NCBI GenBank assembly: GCA_934154445.1
Contig: CAKPGC010000002.1
Location: 62,001 to 126,000 of the forward strand
Source: an uncultured Clostridia bacterium
GTDB taxonomy: Bacteria; Bacillota; Clostridia; TANB77; CAG-508
Length of the DNA stretch: 64,000 nt
Reading direction: 5' to 3'
The notes under the pieces were generated by a model. That model was not told where the DNA came from. It ran no database searches and saw nothing but the letters and a program-made list of their open reading frames with translations. The translations under genes and the position numbers were made by a program. Shown here one piece after another: positions 25,910-32,193 of the stretch (the first letter of the stretch is position 1; every line of letters begins with the position of its first letter).

Positions 25910-26799
25910 TTATATTTCATTGTATTTTACTAAATTTATTGCAGATTCTAAAGTTTTAGTACAACATAATTTTCCATGAGTATCCACATACAATAAATCT
26001 TCAATTCGGGATACTTTTCTCGCCTGTTTTATATCATCTATAACAATTTTCTTCTTAAACTCCGTTTTTTTGTCTATAATTCTAATATCATAGCATTCTC
26101 TTTTTGACTTAAAAATTAAATATTTAATATTTTTATTTTCTAAAAAATCAATTGCCTTTCTATATGGTAATTCTTTATCAAATACAACATAGTCTTCTTT
26201 GGATTCATTTGTTGCTTTTATAATTATTTCTATTGCTTCAACTTCTGCAATCGCATGTTTTAAATAAATATTCCAAAATTCATCTGCTAATTTTAAAGCA
26301 TGAATAAATCCTTCATCTTCCGTTATATTTTCATTCCATTCAGGATTGTATAATTTAATAAAATCCGGTGATATTTTATTTTTCAAATATTCCATTTGCA
26401 TATTATCTGTTGCATCTATGTATTGTATTAATTCATTATCCATATAGTCATAGACTTTATCTACATTTTTTATTCTTAAATCTTTTAAATATTCTTTTCC
26501 AAATTTTTTCCATAATAGTCCTATTGATGAATAATAAATTCCATTTTCTCTCTGTCCATTTCTGTTTTTCTGATGATGGTCAAATTCTCCGAAGACCTAT
26601 ATCATAAACTAGTTTGCTTTCTAGATTCCATTTTTCATTTATATATGGCACTCTTGTCAAAGTAATATTTTCTTTAATTTTACTAAGAAATATTGTTGAT
26701 ATGACATCATCTACATGAAACCTACCAGAATGTGTTATGCAATTTGCCTGTTCAATATCACCGTGTTAATTTTATATTTTTATATTGGTTTTGTCCCAT
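25910..26799 (-). CDS. MYG1/UPF0160-family DHH-like phosphoesterase, with two +1 frame breaks at CGG codons
   Basis: The start ATG has TGGAGG nine bases upstream. The protein can be read as one 295-residue product only if the C of CGG is skipped twice. The segments are residues 1-12, residues 13-69, and residue 70 onward. The joined protein shows ITHSGRFHVDDVISTIFL, the LVYDIGLGEFDHHQ active-site region, RENGIYYSSIGLLWKKFG and DNELIQYIDATDN, all in the order seen in the MYG1 family (a DHH-superfamily group with reported RNA exonuclease activity in eukaryotes). Both junctions fall where a glycine is expected. After the second CGG there are no further interruptions for 226 codons. It is antisense to asnB, inside the interval flanked by the asnB 3' repeats, so it is probably acquired. 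Confidence 0.82.
26589..26591 (-). other. Candidate CGG +1 recoding site 2 in the MYG1-family gene
   Basis: On the coding strand the context is GGT CTT C GGA GAA TTT GAC. Frame 0 reads CTT CGG AGA ATT TGA. Skipping C at 26591 gives Gly-Leu-Gly-Glu-Phe-Asp-His-His, the conserved active-site motif. Confidence 0.78.
26761..26763 (-). other. Candidate CGG +1 recoding site 1 in the MYG1-family gene
   Basis: On the coding strand the context is TTA ACA C GGT GAT ATT GAA. Frame 0 reads ACA CGG TGA, an immediate stop at codon 14. Skipping C at 26763 gives Thr-Gly-Asp-Ile-Glu and leads directly into the conserved THSGRFHVDDV block. Confidence 0.72.
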
Positions 26800-26859
26800 T
26801 TGATTTATCCTCCAACATTATTATAATGTTTTAATAATAAATTTTCAACTTTTTAAAGA

Positions 26860-26892
26860 CTTGAGAGGTATCAGCCTAAAATTGAAATTTAA
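26860..26892 (+). repeat. Direct repeat, copy 2 (duplicate of the asnB 3' end)
   Basis: It matches 25475-25507 at 32 of 33 positions and includes the last codons and stop of asnB. The bases to its left do not resemble asnB, so only the very end of the gene was duplicated or reconstituted. Confidence 0.85.
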
Positions 26893-26896
26893 GTTT

Positions 26897-26948
26897 AAAA
26901 TAGATGTTCACCTAACAGCTAGGAAAACCTCTATTTTACTTTTTATTC
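26897..26948 (+). terminator. Second asnB-like terminator downstream of repeat copy 2
   Basis: AAAATAGATGTT and AACCTCTATTTT form a long stem with one mismatch, followed by ACTTTTTATTC. Its position relative to repeat copy 2 mimics that of the terminator after asnB. Confidence 0.6.
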
Positions 26949-27045
26949 ACTCTTATGATATAATTCAAATCTTCTATTGCTTTTTTATATTCATCATTCC
27001 GTTTCAGATAGGATAATAAACTTTAAATATATTTTCTCCCAATAT
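26936..27045 (-). pseudogene. Short coding relic upstream of repeat copy 2 / downstream of metK
   Basis: On the minus strand two frames read GENIFKVYY and then YLKRNDEYKKAIEDLNYI...NKK followed by a stop. They would join if one base were added near 26999. No start codon or ribosome binding site is seen. It looks like the C-terminal end of a lost protein. The second frame contains an in-frame CGG that would be arginine (LKR), which matters as possible counter-evidence to the recoding hypothesis, but the relic is not an intact gene. Confidence 0.3.
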
Positions 27046-27051
27046 ATAAAT

Positions 27052-28194
27052 CTAAAATTCAACTATTCTTTCCCATGAAAGATTTTCCTTACCAAAATGT
27101 CCATAGTTAGTTGTTTGTCTATAAATAGGCTTTTGCAAATCCAAATAATTAATAATTCCTCTTGGTGTCAAATCAAACTTATTATTTATTTTATTTACAA
27201 TTTCATCTTCTGGAATAGTATTTGTTCCAAAAGTATTAACATATATTGCTACCGGTTTTGCAACCCCTATACTATAAGCTAACTGTATTTCACATCTTTT
27301 AGCATATCCATTTGCTACTACATTTTTTGCAATAAATCTTGCCATATAAGATGCTGACCTATCTACTTTAGTTGCGTCTTTTCCTGAAAAAGCTCCACCA
27401 CCATGTCTTGCAAATCCACCATAAGTATCAACTATTATTTTTCTTCCTGTTAAGCCACTATCTCCTAATGGACCACCTATTACAAATCTTCCTGTTGGGT
27501 TTATAAAATATTTTGTATTATTATCTAATAATTTATTTGGTACTGTTGGTTTTATAACTTTTTCTATCACGTCTTTTTTCAATGTATTCATATCTACTTC
27601 TGGTAAATGTTGGGTAGAAATGACTATTGTATCTATTCTTTTTGGAATTTCATCTTCATATTCCACTGTGACTTGAACTTTTCCATCTGGTCTTAAATAA
27701 TTTATTATATTTTCTTTTCTAACTTGTGTTAATCTTCTAGCTAATTTATGTGCTAAAGTAATAGGAAGTGGCATCAATTCTTTTGTTTCATCACATGCAT
27801 ATCCAAACATTATTCCTTGATCTCCTGCACCCTCCGAATCAACATTTTCTCCTTCTTTATCTTCTAATGACTTGTCTACTCCTTGTGCTATGTCTGGTGA
27901 TTGCTTTGATAAATTTATTATTATTGAACAATTTCTGTAATCAATATCATATTTGCTATTTTCATATCCTACTTCTTTTATGGTTTCTCTTACAACTCTT
28001 TCTATATCAACATTTGCTGTTGATGATATTTCTCCCGTTATATAAATCTCACCTTTTCCGGCAACTGTCTCACATGCTACTCTTGCATTTTTGTCTTCTT
28101 TTAAATAACTATCCAATATGCTATCTGATATATAATCACACAACTTATCTGGATGTCCTTCTGTAACACTTTCTGATGTAAATAATTTTTTCAT
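27052..28194 (-). CDS. metK: S-adenosylmethionine synthetase
   Basis: MetK makes SAM from methionine and ATP. From the ATG after AAAGGA the protein is 380 residues, slightly below the family's usual length. Landmarks are FTSESVTEGHPDKLCD, the GAGDQGIMFGYA hexapeptide region, FVIGGPLGDSGLTGRKI and GGGAFSGKDATKVDRSA. An in-frame upstream ATG exists, but its ribosome binding site is inferior. Expression is controlled by the SAM-I riboswitch directly upstream. Confidence 0.97.
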   Translation of the reverse strand: MKKLFTSESVTEGHPDKLCDYISDSILDSYLKEDKNARVACETVAGKGEIYITGEISSTANVDIERVVRETIKEVGYENSKYDIDYRNCSIIINLSKQSPDIAQGVDKSLEDKEGENVDSEGAGDQGIMFGYACDETKELMPLPITLAHKLARRLTQVRKENIINYLRPDGKVQVTVEYEDEIPKRIDTIVISTQHLPEVDMNTLKKDVIEKVIKPTVPNKLLDNNTKYFINPTGRFVIGGPLGDSGLTGRKIIVDTYGGFARHGGGAFSGKDATKVDRSASYMARFIAKNVVANGYAKRCEIQLAYSIGVAKPVAIYVNTFGTNTIPEDEIVNKINNKFDLTPRGIINYLDLQKPIYRQTTNYGHFGKENLSWERIVEF

Positions 28195-28263
28195 ATTTAT
28201 CAATCCTTTCATATAATAAATTTATATATGTTTCAATTATTTATTTTAAACAATAATTAAGTC

Positions 28264-28421
28264 AAAAAAATATGCCTCTATACTTTCGTACAAAGGCTAA
28301 TAATCTCTTAATATCATCATCCAAAGTACCTTTTCAACTTTGTCGGTTTTAGCACCTAACTTAAATAGGTTGCTGTGGAGTCTTAAAGCCGATTCTCTCG
28401 TCCACTCTTGATAACATATAT
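28264..28421 (-). ncRNA. SAM-I (S-box) riboswitch with terminator, controlling metK
   Basis: On the minus strand the leader shows the S-box core: TTATCAAGAGTGGACGAGAGA, then CAGCAACCT, then AGGTGCTAAAACCGACA. P1 can form from GTTATC (near 28414) and GATGAT (near 28318). It is followed at 28274-28297 by a 10-bp hairpin GCCTTTGTAC/GTATAGAGGC with a GAAA loop and a T-run. SAM binding should promote this terminator and switch off metK. This is a known riboswitch class. Confidence 0.93.
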
Positions 28422-28428
28422 TATATCC

Positions 28429-28457
28429 ATTATAATTATTTATATAGATAATGTCAA
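28429..28457 (-). promoter_or_regulatory. Consensus sigma-A promoter of metK
   Basis: On the minus strand TTGACA and TATAAT are separated by exactly 17 bases. Transcription would begin just before the SAM-I aptamer. Confidence 0.85.
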
Positions 28458-28594
28458 TACAATTATAAAAGTAAATTTAATATTCCCACTTACCTAATTT
28501 TTTTCATATTATATTATAAACATATTTTAAAATTAAAATATGTAAAATAAGAAAGGATCGAAATATATATGAAAAAATTATTTTGTCTATTATT

Positions 28595-29968
28595 TTACTC
28601 TTTAATATATTCTCCATCACATAAAAATTCATTTATATCTTTCATTCTATAGACAGCTAATATCAAAGCCAAACACATCATATTAACAACAAGATTTACA
28701 CCACCGTAAGAAATAAATGGAATATTGAAATCTAATTCTAACCACATATTAAAGTTCATTAATAAGTTAAACAAACTCTGTAATATGAACAAACTTGATA
28801 TTCCTATTACTATAAACTTTCCATATTTTTCTTTAATCTTAACAGAATCCATAATTAACTTTATACTTAATAATATTACTGTTAAAACTATTGCTGCACT
28901 CACAATCCATCCATAATGTGCCAAAAGAGAAATAAGAGCATAGTTACTACCTTCATCAAATAAATATAATGCGTTGCTCATATCTTCAGCCTCTCCAATA
29001 GCATTTGCTGAGTTTATTATAATCATTCTGTTTACCCCTAACCATCCGCTGGCATCTGGATCTAACTGTGGATTAAATGCAACTTGAAATTTATATGAGA
29101 TATAAGGTTCAAATCCAAAAATATATATTAATACTAATAAACTGATAGCAACTACTGTTCCCCACAACTTAATAAGTTTCTTTTTTGTATCTTTATTTTC
29201 TACTATTATTTTAGTTGTTGCTAAAATTAGATATACTAATCCTAATATAAAAGCAGAGGCTATTGATGGAATAAGTGTTAATAAAAATAATGATATTATG
29301 CCTAATATTAACATTTTTAACGTTTTTACATTTATATTCTTTTTAGTTAAAATTTTTGTTATTTTGTTTTCTTTTATTTCCTCATTCATAAAACCTACAA
29401 ATGAAATTATATATAATGGAACTGCTACAACTGATGCTGATATAAATATAGTTCCAATTAGTATATATGGTATACCATTGACTGTTGTACCAAACATCAT
29501 ATCATACAAAATGATTGCAGAAGCAAAAATATATACGATATTTGAAAATTTTAATATTTTTTTATAATCTATAAAATATATCATTACTCCCAACAATAAA
29601 CCTACCATCAAAAATATTAAATGTTTCTGCATATAATTTGTTTGTAAATCTTCAGTTGTAAGATTTGCTGTTTTAGTAAAAGCTATTAAAAATCCAAAAC
29701 ACATCATTATTATTGCAATTATTATAAGTTGCCAATCTAACTTAGGTCTATGTACTTTATTTAATCCTTTTCCTATTTCCTCAGAATTCCCCATTTGAAT
29801 AATTGCTTTTTCTTCTGCCTCTTTTTCTTCAAAACCTTCGTGCATATAATTTTCTTTTGATTCTTCTATATGATTTTCTAATTCTTTCGCTATACTTTTT
29901 CTTATTGGCTTATATTTTATCTGCTTACATACAGATTCTAAAAACTCGTTAATTTGCAAATGAAACAC
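28595..29968 (-). CDS. FtsW/RodA/SpoVE-like membrane protein with an N-terminal cytoplasmic helical domain
   Basis: The 457-residue protein has about 75 soluble N-terminal residues (FLESVCKQIKYKPIRKSIAKEL...EEKAEEKA-like helices, as in proteins paired with PadR regulators). About ten membrane segments follow, resembling the SEDS family. The loop that in SEDS polymerases carries the catalytic Asp (motif like P-E-x-H-T-D-F) reads FDEGSNYALISLL here, without the Asp. It may therefore not be a glycan polymerase. Its start overlaps the padR gene by 20 bases, so the two form an operon under the PadR operator. Function is inferred only. Confidence 0.75.
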   Translation of the reverse strand: MFHLQINEFLESVCKQIKYKPIRKSIAKELENHIEESKENYMHEGFEEKEAEEKAIIQMGNSEEIGKGLNKVHRPKLDWQLIIIAIIMMCFGFLIAFTKTANLTTEDLQTNYMQKHLIFLMVGLLLGVMIYFIDYKKILKFSNIVYIFASAIILYDMMFGTTVNGIPYILIGTIFISASVVAVPLYIISFVGFMNEEIKENKITKILTKKNINVKTLKMLILGIISLFLLTLIPSIASAFILGLVYLILATTKIIVENKDTKKKLIKLWGTVVAISLLVLIYIFGFEPYISYKFQVAFNPQLDPDASGWLGVNRMIIINSANAIGEAEDMSNALYLFDEGSNYALISLLAHYGWIVSAAIVLTVILLSIKLIMDSVKIKEKYGKFIVIGISSLFILQSLFNLLMNFNMWLELDFNIPFISYGGVNLVVNMMCLALILAVYRMKDINEFLCDGEYIKE

Positions 29969-30287
29969 CTCCTAATACATGATTTATCCCATTACTAAAA
30001 ATCTTCCATTCTTCTTTTTTCTCCTTTAATATGCCTTTTCCTTTTTCTGTAATTGCATAATATTTTCTTTTTTTGGCTGTTGTTTCATCCCAATATGATG
30101 TTATTAGACCTTCTTCTTCAAGTCCATGTAATATTGGATATAGTGTTCCTTCTTTTAATTCAAAAATATTTTCCGATTTATCCTTTAATTTTTTAATCAT
30201 CTCATATCCATACATGTTCTCATTTTTTAACAGATCTAATACTAGCATTGTTGTACTTCCTTTTAATAGTTCTTTACTAATTTTCAT
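29949..30287 (-). CDS. PadR-family transcriptional regulator
   Basis: The 112-residue winged-helix protein has the PadR signature: LLKGSTTMLVLDLLKNENMYGYEMIKKL, then FELKEGTLYPILHGLEEEGLITSYW and KRKYYAITEKGK. PadR proteins repress membrane-stress and transport genes. A perfect ATGT-N8-ACAT operator lies directly upstream (30325-30340), so autoregulation of this gene and the overlapping FtsW-like gene is very likely. Confidence 0.93.
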   Translation of the reverse strand: MKISKELLKGSTTMLVLDLLKNENMYGYEMIKKLKDKSENIFELKEGTLYPILHGLEEEGLITSYWDETTAKKRKYYAITEKGKGILKEKKEEWKIFSNGINHVLGGVSFAN

Positions 30288-30305
30288 TTTTATCTCCTCC
30301 TTAAC

Positions 30306-30359
30306 AATAATACCTAGATATTCTATGTATTTTTATACATTGTATATCTAGGTATTATT
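30306..30359. promoter_or_regulatory. PadR operator nested in a long inverted repeat
   Basis: An outer 16-bp inverted repeat (AATAATACCTAGATAT and its complement) encloses an inner ATGTATTTTTATACAT, which is the known ATGT-N8-ACAT PadR operator form. It lies just upstream of the padR start, and 35 bases past the stop of the PepSY gene. Confidence 0.75.
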
Positions 30360-30394
30360 TTTGTCAATATATTTTTTAAATTTTTTTATAATTT

Positions 30395-31519
30395 TTATCT
30401 ACTTGCACTATAAATGTAATCCATTGTATGTCCGCCTATTATTTCTCCTGTTGTCGCATCAACAAAATAACTATATGCTCCTTCCGTATATCTTTTCACT
30501 ACATCATCAAAATTATCTTCATAATTTAAAACAACTACCCATGCTTTTCTTACTCTATCTTCTACATTATAGTAACTTCTTTCCTCTAAAGGATAATCAA
30601 CTGTTTGCATTGCTTCATAATGTTTACTTTTATTATTTATTCTATCATAAGCATCTGCGTTAATTTTTACTACCATTAATTTTGCTTTAGTGCTTTCAAC
30701 TTTATTAGTTTCTATTTTTTCATCTTCTTTTAAGGCAATGTCTATAGCTTCTTGTTCTGTTATAGTAACTTCATTATTGTCAAAAGGAATATTATGAACT
30801 CTAAACATTTCTAAATTCATATTTTTTGACTCTAGTGTTATAGCAATATATTCATAAGGATTATATACTTCCCCATATTTTTTATTATATGTTACAGTCA
30901 TTCTAAACCCAGCACCAGTTTGTGTTCCCTCATTGTTTACTGATTGAACAAATGCAAGTTCATATTCCCCTTCTTTATATCCAAACAATTTATAATATTT
31001 ATTTGCTAATTCCTTTGCTTGATCTTCTGTCATATATTTACTTGTATCTTGAGTGTTTTTATTATTGTCCCATATATCAAAAAATTCACCTGTTTGTCCA
31101 TCAATAGATATTTCATAATTATCCTTTGTGTCAAATCTATACATTATTTTATTAGAATCATATACTTTATAATGATTTGTTCCTACTATTTCTGAATTGA
31201 ATCCTATTTGATTCAATTTTTCTACTGCTATTTCTTTTGCTTTTTCTTCAGTTATATTTTCTTTTTTGCTTTCCTCTGTAATCTTTGAGATTTCCTCCCA
31301 GTCCCCTGATGGCATTTGCAACTTTTCAGGTGTTTTCCAAACTTTTTCATATACTTTTGTTCCAGCAAATACCATACCTGTACTTAACATTATACCTACA
31401 ACTGCTGTTGCAATAGTTTTAAATATATTATTTACTTTTTTATTCATAACTATATCATTCTCCTCTTTAATTTTTGATATAGCAATTTTAAGTTTCACTT
31501 CATTTTTATTAAATTCCAT
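30395..31519 (-). CDS. PepSY/YcdB-type membrane-anchored protein, partner of the upstream sigma factor
   Basis: The ATG following GGAGG gives 374 residues. A cytoplasmic N-terminus of about 35 residues is followed by one membrane segment (about 37-55) and then an extracellular part. This part has several repeated units of the PepSY/YcdB type (ITEEKAKEIAVEKLNQIGF, MTEDQAKELANKYYKLFGY, ITEQEAIDIALKE), each followed by beta-strands ending in DxxTGE-like turns (SIDGQTGEFFD, VDATTGEIIGG). The layout resembles an anti-sigma factor. Its start is two bases after the sigma stop, with the ribosome binding site inside the sigma gene's last codons. That anti-sigma role is inference. Confidence 0.75.
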   Translation of the reverse strand: MEFNKNEVKLKIAISKIKEENDIVMNKKVNNIFKTIATAVVGIMLSTGMVFAGTKVYEKVWKTPEKLQMPSGDWEEISKITEESKKENITEEKAKEIAVEKLNQIGFNSEIVGTNHYKVYDSNKIMYRFDTKDNYEISIDGQTGEFFDIWDNNKNTQDTSKYMTEDQAKELANKYYKLFGYKEGEYELAFVQSVNNEGTQTGAGFRMTVTYNKKYGEVYNPYEYIAITLESKNMNLEMFRVHNIPFDNNEVTITEQEAIDIALKEDEKIETNKVESTKAKLMVVKINADAYDRINNKSKHYEAMQTVDYPLEERSYYNVEDRVRKAWVVVLNYEDNFDDVVKRYTEGAYSYFVDATTGEIIGGHTMDYIYSASR

Positions 31520-31521
31520 TT

Positions 31522-32058
31522 TTAGATTCCTCCACAATTCAATTCTTTTTTTATCTTCTTTCGTATTCTATGTAGTCTTGTTTTTACATTTAATTCGGAA
31601 ATATTTAATATTTTTGCTATATCTTTAATTGACCTAGAAGAATAATAGAATAAATTTACAATCTCTATATCAATATCTTTTAATCCTTTTATTTTTTGTT
31701 CAATATCAAGAATTAATTCTCTATCATTCTCATACATATTTATACAATTTAATGTATCATTTTCAAAATCATTAATATCATACACTATTTTATGTTTTCT
31801 ATATTTTTCTTTTATTAAATTTCTTGTTATTCCTGCCAAATACGAGTTTAATGACACATTTATATTTAGTCTCTCTCTATTTTTCCACAATAGGAAAAAG
31901 GTATCAGAAAAAATCTCTTCTTTATCCTCAAAAGATAATTTTTGATCTGTTCCATTATTTATTATTGTAGTTATATATGGTGTAAAATCTTCTATTATTT
32001 TATCCATGTCAATTTTATTGTTTTCATAATAATCCTCTAATTGCTTTATTTTCTTCAA
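31522..32058 (-). CDS. RNA polymerase sigma-70 family (ECF-type) sigma factor
   Basis: A TTG start after AGAGGAG gives 178 residues. The N-terminus has an extended helix, region 2 has FSDTFFLLWKNRERLN with a SLNSYLAGITRNLIKEKYRK helix, and region 4 ends with RSIKDIAKILNISELNVKTRLHRIRKKIKKEL. That is the ECF-type organisation, with a short region 2/4 pair. Its gene is coupled to the PepSY-type gene and both probably form a stress-response module. A longer frame with an ATG upstream exists, but it lacks a ribosome binding site. Confidence 0.88.
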   Translation of the reverse strand: MKKIKQLEDYYENNKIDMDKIIEDFTPYITTIINNGTDQKLSFEDKEEIFSDTFFLLWKNRERLNINVSLNSYLAGITRNLIKEKYRKHKIVYDINDFENDTLNCINMYENDRELILDIEQKIKGLKDIDIEIVNLFYYSSRSIKDIAKILNISELNVKTRLHRIRKKIKKELNCGGI

Positions 32059-32159
32059 CTTTAAAACTCCTCTAATAAGATATCTTACATTTATATAGTG
32101 TATATTAGTTACTAAAAAGTTACACTTCATTTTATATTTTACTTTATATTAATGAAATA

Positions 32160-32190
32160 TTAAAATGAGACAGTTTTTCTGTCCCATTCA
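32160..32190 (-). terminator. Terminator after dnaE
   Basis: On the minus strand GGGACAG and CTGTCTC form a stem (one mismatched pair allowed) with an A-rich loop, followed by ATTTTAATATTT. Confidence 0.6.
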
Positions 32191-32193
32191 CAA

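Noticed and set aside
7734..26763. Explaining the CGG breaks as random assembly or sequencing errors
   Set aside because: Errors of this kind favour homopolymers and would fall in any codon phase and next to any residue. All five breaks are C before GGN on the codon boundary, at positions where homologues have glycine, on both strands. Raw-read checks are still needed.
28213..28260. A second riboswitch in the metK leader
   Set aside because: The sequence between the SAM-I terminator and the metK start is short and AT-rich without structure.
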